A stretch of DNA of 5,139 bases from JALYNX01 sp035292685 (GTDB taxonomy: Bacteria; Actinomycetota; Acidimicrobiia; Spongiisociales; ZC4RG35), in contig DATDPP010000066.1 in the NCBI GenBank assembly GCA_035292685.1, positions 1-5,139 on the forward strand, read 5' to 3'. The notes under the pieces were generated by a model. That model made no database searches. It had not been told where the DNA came from and was given only the letters and a program-made list of their open reading frames with translations. Below are positions 1-5,139 of this stretch, piece after piece. Position 1 is the stretch's first letter, and every line of letters starts with the position of its first letter. Made by a program: the position numbers and the translations under genes.

Positions 1-317
1 AGCGCCCCGGCCCAGAGGGCAACGGCAACACGTCCGATCTCGGCTCGGTCACGGGTGCGAAGGCCCAGATAGGCAACGGTGGTGAAGACCACCGCTCGCA
101 ACCCGAGCACCGACGAACCGAGGAGGTCCACGATGAGACCCGAGGTGAATGCGATCGCCAGAATCAACTCGGGTCGTATCCGGGTCAGGCAGAGCATGAT
201 CACGACCAGTGACACCAGGTCCGGTGTCACCAAGGGGATGCGCCCGAAGAGAGTCGTCTGGACCACCACCGCCACCATCAGAAGCAGAACCACGGTCAGG
301 ACCGTCCTCCCACGCAT
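1..317 (-). CDS. mreD: Rod shape-determining protein MreD, N-terminal part (cut by window edge)
   Basis: MreD is a polytopic membrane protein of the elongasome that works with MreB and MreC to direct lateral cell-wall synthesis. The gene starts with ATG at 317-315, overlapping the mreC stop by one base (TGATG), and stays open to the left edge, giving 105 complete codons of a protein usually around 160-180 residues long. The visible part is very hydrophobic: likely membrane segments near residues 5-22, 30-47, 50-66 and 70-86, with a fifth starting near 95. The stretch TPDLVSLVVI (31-40) and GLIVDLLGSSVLG (60-72), with Pro-Asp and Gly-x-x-x-Asp, fit the MreD family. A short-spaced GAGGG (325-321) precedes the start. 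The overlap suggests translational coupling to mreC. The identification rests on position after mreBC plus these weak family features; the C-terminal half is not visible. Confidence 0.88.
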   Translation of the reverse strand, partial: MRGRTVLTVVLLLMVAVVVQTTLFGRIPLVTPDLVSLVVIMLCLTRIRPELILAIAFTSGLIVDLLGSSVLGLRAVVFTTVAYLGLRTRDRAEIGRVAVALWAGA

Positions 318-1231
318 CAGCCCTCGTTTTCCGGCGTGGTGGTGGACGTGGCGTCCTCGGTTGTCGTGGTGGTCGTCGCCTCGACCACGACCGTTTCGTC
401 GGTGCCCGCGGTGACCGGCGTCGGAGGCCAGGCGAGAATCACGACGAGACGCAGGGTGTCGGTGTTCACATAAGGCTCCACGCTGGCCGCGAGTGAGTTG
501 GATTCGGGCGCGGCGTCCGCAATCACGACACCCACCGGCAACCCCGCGGGGTACGAAGTGCTACCCGCGGAGGTAACGACACGATCGCCCTGGAGAACGG
601 GTTCCCGGGCATCCCCGATGAGGAGCCTCATCTCAGACGTATTGACCTGCGGGGTGAGGGTCCCTACCTGGGCGTTTACCAGGACAGTGAGGCCGTTGCG
701 ACCGGTCGTGATCGGAACGATCGTGGCCGAGCCCGATGTGACAGTCCTAACGGTGCCCACCACATAGCCATTTGTGTCGATCACCGGCTGCCCCACTACG
801 ACTCCGTCGTTCGTCCCCTTGTCCACCACGAAGGCAGCATCCACCTTGCCGATGACGTTGGCGACAGTTTGACCCAACTCGGGGCCTGCACTGTCGAGTT
901 CGTACAGTTGTTCCAACAAAGCCAGCAACGCAAGTTGGTCCTGAACCGCGACGAGGTCGGCTTCTGCCTCGGCGAGTTCGGCGCGGAGCGCGATGTTCTC
1001 CTCACGGAGCGAGGCGACGTGGGTCAGGCTGTCGAACATGTCTGCCGCAGGGTTCACCAGCAACGATGCGGCTTCCTGTAAGGGCGCAATGATGGCCTGG
1101 GCGCCGGAACGAACGACTTCGACGACTCCCTTGCCTTCGAGCCGAACGTCAATGGTCATCAGGAGCACCCCGATCACGAGCAGAGTGACGAAGGTGGGGA
1201 GGAGTCGGGCCGGCGAGTCTCGATTCAGCAT
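317..1231 (-). CDS. mreC: Rod shape-determining protein MreC
   Basis: MreC is a bitopic membrane protein that forms extracytoplasmic assemblies linking MreB and MreD with penicillin-binding proteins. The 304-residue protein has a short basic N-terminus, one membrane anchor (about 10-27), a linker, a coiled coil (about 68-112, containing LREEN at 75-79 and a Leu/Glu/Ala-rich run), and then the beta-rich MreC domain (about 120-266). Family-typical stretches are DKGTNDGVVVGQPV (137-150), NGYVVGTV (154-161) and GDRVVTSAGSTSYPAGLPVG (215-234). After residue 268 comes a Pro/Thr/Glu-rich tail with a run of six Thr (286-291), probably disordered and outside the membrane. The gene starts 22 bases after the mreB stop. 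ATG at 1231 is the only plausible start nearby, yet the bases before it are CTCCTCCG, with no Shine-Dalgarno sequence, so translation may depend on coupling to mreB. Its stop overlaps the mreD start. Confidence 0.96.
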   Translation of the reverse strand: MLNRDSPARLLPTFVTLLVIGVLLMTIDVRLEGKGVVEVVRSGAQAIIAPLQEAASLLVNPAADMFDSLTHVASLREENIALRAELAEAEADLVAVQDQLALLALLEQLYELDSAGPELGQTVANVIGKVDAAFVVDKGTNDGVVVGQPVIDTNGYVVGTVRTVTSGSATIVPITTGRNGLTVLVNAQVGTLTPQVNTSEMRLLIGDAREPVLQGDRVVTSAGSTSYPAGLPVGVVIADAAPESNSLAASVEPYVNTDTLRLVVILAWPPTPVTAGTDETVVVEATTTTTTEDATSTTTPENEG

Positions 1232-1253
1232 CGGAGGAGACGAGTCGGGGCGA

Positions 1254-2285
1254 TCACGGCCGGGACGACGACACGAGGACGTTCTGCAACGTGTCGAACT
1301 CCTCCAGGCACTTCCCCGAGCCGATCACCACCGACTGCAGCGGTTTGGCCACGGTGACGATGGGCATCCCCGTCTCATGGGCCAGACGATGATCCAACCC
1401 AACCAAAAGAGCCCCTCCGCCCGTGATGACGATCCCTCGTTCCACGACATCTGCCGCTAGCTCCGGTGGGGTCTTGTCGAGGGTGAATTTGACTGCATCC
1501 ACGACGGCCTGGGTCGGCTCCTCGATCGCCTCACGAACCTCGGGACTCGACAGGAGGATCGTCTTGGGAAGGCCGGTCACCAGGTCGCGGCCACGGACCT
1601 CGGCCGAAGGTTCGTCGGCGTAGGGCCATGCAGAGCCAACGGCCAATTTGAGCTGCTCGGACGTTCGTTCCCCGATCAGAACGTTGTATTCCTTCTTGAT
1701 CCAGTCGATGATTGCCATGTCCATCTCGTCACCACCGACACGTATCGAGCGGGAAACGACGATCCCCCCGAGGGAGATCACGGCAACCTCGGTCGTCCCC
1801 CCGCCAATGTCGACCACCATGGAGCCCGCCGGCTCGCCAATCGGAAGCCCGGACCCGATGGCGGCAGCCATGGGCTCTTCGATGGTGTATGCCCGCCGGG
1901 CTCCGGCGTGGTACGCGGCCTCTTCGACGGCTCTGCGCTCGACGGGGGTGATACCGGAAGGAACACATACAACGATCCTCGGTCGGGCCCATTTCCGGCG
2001 ATGTACCTTCTGGATGAAGTAGCGCAGCATCTTCTCAGTGATGTCGAAGTCGGCGATAACGCCGTCTCTGAGGGGGCGGATGGCGGTGATGTGGGCCGGG
2101 GTGCGGCCGATCATCCGCTTTGCTTCCATCCCGACCGCAAGGGCGCGGCCGTTTTGAGCGTTGATGGCGACCACTGAGGGCTCGTTGAGGACGATGCCTT
2201 GCCCCCGCACATATACCAATGTGTTAGCGGTTCCGAGATCAATGGCCATGTCTTGGCCGGCAAAAGACAGAAGGTTATTAGCCAC
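1254..2285 (-). CDS. mreB: Rod shape-determining protein MreB (actin-like ATPase)
   Basis: MreB polymerises with ATP into membrane-associated filaments that guide peptidoglycan synthesis along the cell side wall. All actin-fold nucleotide motifs are present in the 343 residues: phosphate 1 DLGTANT (16-22), connect 1 around VVCVPSGIT (105-113) followed by the EEPMAAAIG helix (136-144), phosphate 2 VDIGGGTTE (158-166), and the adenosine motif VITGGGALL (286-294). The length is normal for the family. The start is GTG at 2285-2283, giving the N-terminus MANNLLSFAGQDMAIDLGTA that matches actinobacterial MreB; the internal ATG at residue 13 would remove the conserved leader. GCGGAG (2300-2295) lies nine bases upstream as ribosome-binding site. 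A promoter and a hairpin lie in the 106-base gap before it. mreC follows after 22 bases. No key residue is missing. Confidence 0.98.
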   Translation of the reverse strand: MANNLLSFAGQDMAIDLGTANTLVYVRGQGIVLNEPSVVAINAQNGRALAVGMEAKRMIGRTPAHITAIRPLRDGVIADFDITEKMLRYFIQKVHRRKWARPRIVVCVPSGITPVERRAVEEAAYHAGARRAYTIEEPMAAAIGSGLPIGEPAGSMVVDIGGGTTEVAVISLGGIVVSRSIRVGGDEMDMAIIDWIKKEYNVLIGERTSEQLKLAVGSAWPYADEPSAEVRGRDLVTGLPKTILLSSPEVREAIEEPTQAVVDAVKFTLDKTPPELAADVVERGIVITGGGALLVGLDHRLAHETGMPIVTVAKPLQSVVIGSGKCLEEFDTLQNVLVSSSRP

Positions 2286-2294
2286 GGCGACAGA

Positions 2295-2300
2295 CTCCGC
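2295..2300 (-). promoter_or_regulatory. Ribosome-binding site of mreB
   Basis: GCGGAG on the minus strand lies nine bases before the GTG at 2285. It supports the GTG start over the internal ATG at residue 13, and it is the only well-placed Shine-Dalgarno-like sequence among the complete genes here. Confidence 0.6.
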
Positions 2301-2313
2301 TTTGGACCGTCGA

Positions 2314-2343
2314 AGTGTAGGTGGGTGCCCGGTGCTGTGTCAT
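2314..2343 (-). promoter_or_regulatory. Candidate sigma-A type promoter of mreB(CD)
   Basis: On the minus strand ATGACA (2343-2338, five of six matches to TTGACA) is followed by an 18-base spacer and TACACT (2319-2314, TAnnnT form common for actinobacterial -10 elements). Transcription would start near 2308-2310, leaving a leader of about 22-25 bases before the GTG of mreB that includes the GCGGAG ribosome-binding site. This gap is the largest between ndk and mreD, which fits a separate mreBCD promoter, though read-through from folC-ndk is also possible. Confidence 0.55.
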
Positions 2344-2353
2344 CGGTGAAACC

Positions 2354-2376
2354 AGCCTATAGGTTATCCACAGGCT
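2354..2376. other. Hairpin in the ndk-mreB gap containing a DnaA-box consensus
   Basis: On the minus strand the sequence AGCCTGTGG, ATAA, CCTATAGGCT folds into a nine-pair stem (one G-U pair, one bulged T) with a four-base loop, 16 bases after the ndk stop. It is followed by GGTTTCACC, not a real T-tract, so it is a poor but possible terminator for the folC-ndk transcript. Read on the plus strand, positions 2364-2372 are TTATCCACA, the perfect DnaA-box consensus. The box sits about 21 bases upstream of the proposed mreB -35 element. Whether DnaA binds, or the match is chance in a hairpin, is open. Confidence 0.5.
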
Positions 2377-2391
2377 CGAGGCCAGGGCCAC

Positions 2392-2802
2392 CTACTGCGT
2401 CCCGAAGATGATCCCTAACTCGCGAGCCGCGCTCTCTGGGCCGTCCGACCCGTGAACCAGATTCTCGGTCACCAGGAGCCCCAGGTCGCCGCGGATGGTC
2501 CCGGAGCCCGCGTTCTTGGGATCCGTTGCCCCCATCAGGGACCGGGCCACTGTTATCGCCGACTCCCCGGACCACTCCATGGCAACCACCGGACCGGCGG
2601 TGATGAATCCCAGCAACTCGGGAAAGAACGACTTCCCCTCATGCTCGGCGTAGAGGCGGCGTGCCAGATCCTCATCGATGACCAGCTTCTTGATCTTCTC
2701 GAGAGTCAAACCCTTGCGCTCGAAACGGGAAATTATCTCCCCCACCAAGCCGCGGGCGACACCGTCAGGTTTGACCATGATGAACGTGTGCTCGATCGCC
2801 AT
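2392..2802 (-). CDS. ndk: Nucleoside diphosphate kinase
   Basis: Ndk moves the gamma-phosphate from ATP to NDPs through a phosphohistidine intermediate, balancing (d)NTP pools in the cytoplasm. The 136-residue protein is of standard length and complete. The active-site histidine is His117 in NLVHGSDGPESA (114-125). Nucleotide-binding residues expected in the family are all seen: Lys11 in KPDGV, Tyr51, Phe59, Arg87, Thr93, Arg104 and Asn114. The start is ATG at 2802, 21 bases after the folC stop, giving the typical N-terminus MAIEHTFIMVKPDG. The bases just before it (CCCTCCGCCAC) contain no Shine-Dalgarno sequence, so coupling to folC translation is likely. In Streptomyces a small membrane protein gene (DUF4233) lies between folC and ndk; here there is no room for one. 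A hairpin follows the stop. Confidence 0.98.
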   Translation of the reverse strand: MAIEHTFIMVKPDGVARGLVGEIISRFERKGLTLEKIKKLVIDEDLARRLYAEHEGKSFFPELLGFITAGPVVAMEWSGESAITVARSLMGATDPKNAGSGTIRGDLGLLVTENLVHGSDGPESAARELGIIFGTQ

Positions 2803-2823
2803 GTGGCGGAGGGTAACCGTCTT

Positions 2824-4224
2824 CTACTCACGGTCTTCGCTGTACGGCCAGCCCCCCTCCCCGCCTTCGGCGGTACTCCCCCCACCGTCGCTTCGCTCCT
2901 GGGGGGAGAGATGAGGCGGTCCGTTACTGCCGCGCAGCGAGCCCACCAACATTTCCCTGACTTCGCCGACCAGGTACAGCGAGCCAGTCACCAGGACCGC
3001 GCCATCGGTCCCTGCTTGCGCCCTCCCCAGGGCGATCGCATCCTCCACACTCTCTGCCTCCTGAACCGGCAGATCGGTGACAGCGGCCACCCTCTTGGCG
3101 AGCTCATCGGAGGGCACCGCTCGCTCGGACTCGGGTGCGGTGACCACGAAGCTGCGGGCGACATCGGCGAGACGCCCCACCATCGCCTCGACGTTCTTGT
3201 CACCCATGACCCCGAGAACCACCTGCCAGCGATTCGAGGGGAACTCCTCGCACAGCGAATCGACCAACACCTCGACTCCATCGGTGTTGTGAGCCCCATC
3301 CACCATCAGGAGAGGCCCGACTCCGAGCGTTTCCATCCGCCCTGGCATGGTGGCTACTCCTGCCGCTTCCCGGACCCCCCCGGCATCGAGCTTTCGTCCC
3401 AGAAGCGCCTCAGAAGCGGCAATCGCATTCGCCAGGTTGACCACCTGATGCCGGCCCCGAAGGGGGAGGAACACATCTTCATACCGGTCCTCGGCACCAT
3501 CAATCGTCACCAGCCAACCGCCCACGCCCCGATCGGCGGCAACGACCGAGAAGTCCTTGCCGTAGTGGCGATGGTGGATACCCAACTCGCGGGCGCGCCC
3601 TTCGGCCACCTCCAACGCGGGATCAGGCAAAGGCCCGGTGACGAGAATCGAGTTGACCCCGGTGATTGCAACCTTCTCGGCGGCGATACTGGCAAGATCC
3701 GGGCCCAGGTATTCGGTGTGCTCGATGCCGATGCTGGTCACGACGCAGACCTCTGCATCCACGACGTTGGTGGCATCGAGGCGTCCGCCGAGCCCAACCT
3801 CGAGCACCGCGGCATCGACCGGTTGATTGGCAAAGAAGGCGAAGGCCGCAGCCGTAATCAACTCGAAGTAGGTGTTCGGGTCGGCGCCTTGCTGATCCCG
3901 CAGCGTTGCAAAGGCCTCGACATCCGAGACGGCCAGGGCGAACTCCTCCTCGGTGGCGAATCGCCCGTTGACGCCGAGTCTTTCTTCCACCCGCTGCAGA
4001 TGAGGAGAGATGTGGGTGCCTGTGTCAAGCCCATGAGTCACCAGAATGAGCGTTGCCAAGCGGGAAGTGGAGGTCTTCCCGTTGGTGCCGGCAACGTGAA
4101 TGATCGGATATCCCTCATCGGGCCGACCCATGGCTTCGAGAAGACCCTGCATACGGTCGAGCCCAGGCTGCACCCCAAGGGCGATGTGACGGTCGAGAAA
4201 TGTGAGAGCTTCGGTGTAGTTCAT
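2824..4224 (-). CDS. folC: Bifunctional folylpolyglutamate synthase / dihydrofolate synthase
   Basis: FolC adds glutamate to dihydropteroate (making dihydrofolate) and further glutamates to tetrahydrofolates, using ATP, in the cytoplasm. It belongs to the Mur ligase superfamily. Numbering from the ATG at 4224 (466 residues): P-loop HVAGTNGKTS (43-52), SPHLQRVEERL (73-83), the LEVGLGGRLDATN motif (141-153) with the Mg-binding Glu, SIGIEHTEYLG with His169, the AAEKVAI lysine (Lys184) expected to be carbamylated, MPGRME (293-298), DGAHN (309-313) and the C-terminal TGSLYLVGEVRE (413-424), where most family members nearly end. A 42-residue tail follows, Gly/Ser/Glu-rich, encoded by a palindromic repeat element (see separate entry). 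A TTG directly before the ATG (4227) is an alternative start. No Shine-Dalgarno sequence is visible; a strong hairpin ends six bases before the ATG. Whether the enzyme has both activities or only one cannot be told from sequence. Confidence 0.96.
   Translation of the reverse strand: MNYTEALTFLDRHIALGVQPGLDRMQGLLEAMGRPDEGYPIIHVAGTNGKTSTSRLATLILVTHGLDTGTHISPHLQRVEERLGVNGRFATEEEFALAVSDVEAFATLRDQQGADPNTYFELITAAAFAFFANQPVDAAVLEVGLGGRLDATNVVDAEVCVVTSIGIEHTEYLGPDLASIAAEKVAITGVNSILVTGPLPDPALEVAEGRARELGIHHRHYGKDFSVVAADRGVGGWLVTIDGAEDRYEDVFLPLRGRHQVVNLANAIAASEALLGRKLDAGGVREAAGVATMPGRMETLGVGPLLMVDGAHNTDGVEVLVDSLCEEFPSNRWQVVLGVMGDKNVEAMVGRLADVARSFVVTAPESERAVPSDELAKRVAAVTDLPVQEAESVEDAIALGRAQAGTDGAVLVTGSLYLVGEVREMLVGSLRGSNGPPHLSPQERSDGGGSTAEGGEGGWPYSEDRE
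2861..2908. repeat. REP-like palindromic element inside the 3' end of folC
   Basis: Two adjacent palindromes lie inside the coding sequence. The first has 9-base arms CTCCCCCCA (2876-2884) and TGGGGGGAG (2900-2908) around a 15-base loop containing CGCTTCGC. The second is CCGCC-TTC-GGCGG (2861-2873). Together they have the look of the small dispersed palindromic repeats found in many bacterial genomes. Translated in the folC frame they yield SPQERSDGGGSTAEGGEGG (residues 440-458), located after the last conserved FolC motif. The base composition (runs of six C or G) differs from the rest of folC. Whether other copies exist in the genome cannot be seen from this window. Confidence 0.65.
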
Positions 4225-4229
4225 CAAGG

Positions 4230-4265
4230 GGAAGGGCCTTGGGAGGTTAATCCCGAGGCCCTTCC
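4230..4265. terminator. Long GC-rich hairpin between surface protein gene and folC
   Basis: A perfect 10-base inverted repeat (GGAAGGGCCT at 4230-4239, AGGCCCTTCC at 4256-4265) encloses a further 4-base pair run (GGGA 4241-4244, TCCC 4251-4254) and a six-base loop. On minus-strand RNA the joint between the two stems is an A-C mismatch; on plus-strand RNA it is a U-G wobble, so the plus version makes a continuous stem of 15 pairs. It lies 24 bases after the surface protein stop and ends just before the folC start. No T-tract follows on the minus strand, so if it ends transcription it is not a canonical Rho-independent terminator. It may instead shield the folC start region. Confidence 0.6.
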
Positions 4266-4289
4266 TGTCTCTCAGAAGGCCGGGACCAT

Positions 4290-5139
4290 TCAGCCTTCCT
4301 GACCGCGACGTGCAATGTGGATCAAGGAGATACCCACACCCAAAAGCACGATCGCGCCCCCAAGGAGCTTTTCGCTGTCGATTCCGGTGAAGGGAAGCAC
4401 TTCCACGGCTTCCACTTCATCACAGGCCAGGACTTGGAATCCGCCGGTTTCTGGATCCGCCAGTTCGAACCCTGGTGCTGGGATGGCACCCCACGTGTAG
4501 GTGTCGACTGGGAGAGCCTGTTCTCCCCCCGCACCGCTGAAGACCGCGTCCTTGACATTTTGGCTGTCGAGGACGGTCACCGTCGCCGCCGAGGCGGGAT
4601 CGATCCTAACCCTCACCGATCCAGCTGCCGTGACGGCCCCGGTGTCGCAGTCCCCATGAGTCACGACCACTGCAGCCCCGCAGGGATAGATCGTGAACGC
4701 ACCGGACGATTCCTCACCCTCGGGGAACTCGAATCCGTCACTGGGGTCGGCCAGCCATATGTAGTGGCCGGGTGCCAGATCCCTCGTGCCACCACCACCG
4801 CCGAAACTTGCAGCCACGCCCAATGCGTCGTCGTAGACCGTGACCGTGGCCCCGTTCGCGGCCTCGATGGACACCGTCACCGAACCGACCGGCCCGTCGT
4901 CCACAAGACATGCGGCGTTCGCGACCAGAACCTCGACGTCGCAAGGCGCGATGGTGAACTCGCCATCGTCCTCACCCTTGAGCTTGAAGCCTTTCTCTGC
5001 CTCCGCCTCCCAGTAGTAGGTCCCCGGAGCCAGGTCCTCGCTACCACCCACGCCGTCGAAGAAGGCGACCTCGTTCTCCATTTCTTCATCCGAATAGACG
5101 GTCACCACGGCTCCGCCATCGGGGTCGATCACCACCTCG
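4290..5139 (-). CDS. Repeat-containing LPFTG cell-wall-anchored surface protein (C-terminal part)
   Basis: This is the C-terminal 282 or so residues of an exported protein; the reading frame is open to the right edge, so the N-terminus and signal peptide are not visible. The GTG at 5135 is an internal Val codon, because the sequence around it matches the beginning of the later repeats. Numbering from that Val: three repeats begin near residues 1, 86 and 174, each with a beta-strand like IEAANGATVTVYDD, then a Gly-rich turn, LAPGTYYWEAEAEKGF or its equivalent, and a final strand ending in Cys. The C-terminus has LPFTG (247-251), a hydrophobic segment (about 257-275) and Arg-Arg-Gly-Gln-Glu-Gly, a full sortase sorting signal. 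The role is unknown; adhesion or wall structure is possible. The repeats recall prealbumin-like (SpaA/Cna-B type) beta domains, but no isopeptide Lys/Asn/Glu pattern is evident, so this is only a guess. Confidence 0.88.
   Translation of the reverse strand, partial: EVVIDPDGGAVVTVYSDEEMENEVAFFDGVGGSEDLAPGTYYWEAEAEKGFKLKGEDDGEFTIAPCDVEVLVANAACLVDDGPVGSVTVSIEAANGATVTVYDDALGVAASFGGGGGTRDLAPGHYIWLADPSDGFEFPEGEESSGAFTIYPCGAAVVVTHGDCDTGAVTAAGSVRVRIDPASAATVTVLDSQNVKDAVFSGAGGEQALPVDTYTWGAIPAPGFELADPETGGFQVLACDEVEAVEVLPFTGIDSEKLLGGAIVLLGVGISLIHIARRGQEG
4401..5139 (-). repeat. Three tandem protein repeats of about 87 residues
   Basis: The surface protein is built from three diverged tandem units, at about 5139-4887, 4886-4623 and 4622-4401. 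Anchor points keep a near-constant period: the Ile of the first strand is at residues 3, 90 and 178, and the Cys after the last strand is at 65, 152 and 238. A second Cys, at 76 and 163, ends units one and two but is missing from unit three, which runs into the LPFTG signal. The shared core is Ile-x-x-x-x-x-Ala-x-Val-Thr-Val, then Gly-Gly, Leu-x-Pro-Gly/Val-x-Tyr-x-Trp and Gly-Phe. The unit was probably duplicated long ago, since the DNA is not obviously identical between copies. More copies may lie upstream outside the window. Confidence 0.85.

Noticed and set aside
79..496. Two plus-strand frames opposite mreD and the mreC 3' end
   Set aside because: Arg/Pro/Trp-rich translations opposite a convincing MreD N-terminus and the Thr-rich MreC tail; the composition is an artefact of the complementary codons.
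1648..2022. 124-residue plus-strand frame opposite mreB
   Set aside because: Antisense shadow of a fully conserved gene, Ser/Pro/Arg-rich, no recognisable motif.
4225..4227. TTG as start codon of folC
   Set aside because: An ATG follows immediately at 4224 and gives a normal N-terminus; the TTG would add one residue only. It cannot be fully excluded.
4245..4290. folC promoter made of GAGACA, 16-base spacer and TAACCT within the hairpin region
   Set aside because: Only four and three matches to consensus, and the -10 candidate lies inside the hairpin stem-loop; too weak to list as a feature.
2452..4302. 616-residue open frame on the plus strand
   Set aside because: It lies antisense to folC and ndk, whose motifs are complete. 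The translation has no recognisable domain and is His/Arg/Pro/Gly-rich, as expected for a shadow frame in GC-rich DNA. The length alone is not evidence.
5133..5135. GTG as the true start of the surface protein
   Set aside because: The preceding codons stay open to the edge and the following residues match the middle of the repeat unit; there is no signal peptide after it, so the gene must begin further upstream.
1..5139. CRISPR array, tRNA, rRNA, insertion sequence or phage genes
   Set aside because: No regular spaced repeats, no cloverleaf-like segments in the gaps, and no transposase or phage-like protein; the gaps are 106 bases or shorter.

Overview
The window looks like a chromosomal segment of a high-GC, Gram-positive-type actinobacterium. 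The evidence is the gene order folC - ndk - mreB - mreC - mreD, which is the order known from Streptomyces and related actinobacteria, together with a sortase-anchored (LPFTG) surface protein. An Acidimicrobiia-like lineage is a reasonable guess from the protein style, but the sequence alone does not settle this. All convincing genes lie on the minus strand, so transcription runs from the right edge to the left edge.

Layout in the direction of transcription: (1) 5139-4290 is the C-terminal part of a cell-wall-anchored protein with three repeats of about 87 residues, then LPFTG, a membrane segment and a basic tail; its N-terminus is outside the window. (2) A 65-base gap holds a long GC-rich hairpin. 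(3) 4224-2824 is folC, folylpolyglutamate/dihydrofolate synthase. Its 3' end carries a palindromic REP-like element that is translated in frame as a low-complexity tail. (4) 2802-2392 is ndk, nucleoside diphosphate kinase. (5) A 106-base gap holds a hairpin containing a perfect TTATCCACA (DnaA-box consensus) and a good sigma-A-type promoter. (6) 2285-1254 is mreB, 1231-317 is mreC, and 317 to the left edge is the first 105 codons of mreD. No strand-plus gene is supported.

How the genes fit together: FolC and Ndk are housekeeping enzymes of folate and nucleotide metabolism. MreB (actin-like filament), MreC (bitopic scaffold) and MreD (polytopic membrane partner) form the core of the elongasome, which positions peptidoglycan synthesis. 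In related genomes a PBP2 and RodA usually follow mreD, which would be off the left edge. The mreB promoter suggests that mreBCD is at least partly its own transcription unit. The surface protein is probably exported and linked to the same wall, but no functional link with mreBCD is shown here.

No clearly new system is present; this is mostly a conserved region. The items most worth a second look are the translated palindromic element in folC, the two intergenic hairpins (one with a DnaA-box sequence), the repeat-containing LPFTG protein, and start codons that lack Shine-Dalgarno sequences and instead follow pyrimidine-rich stretches.
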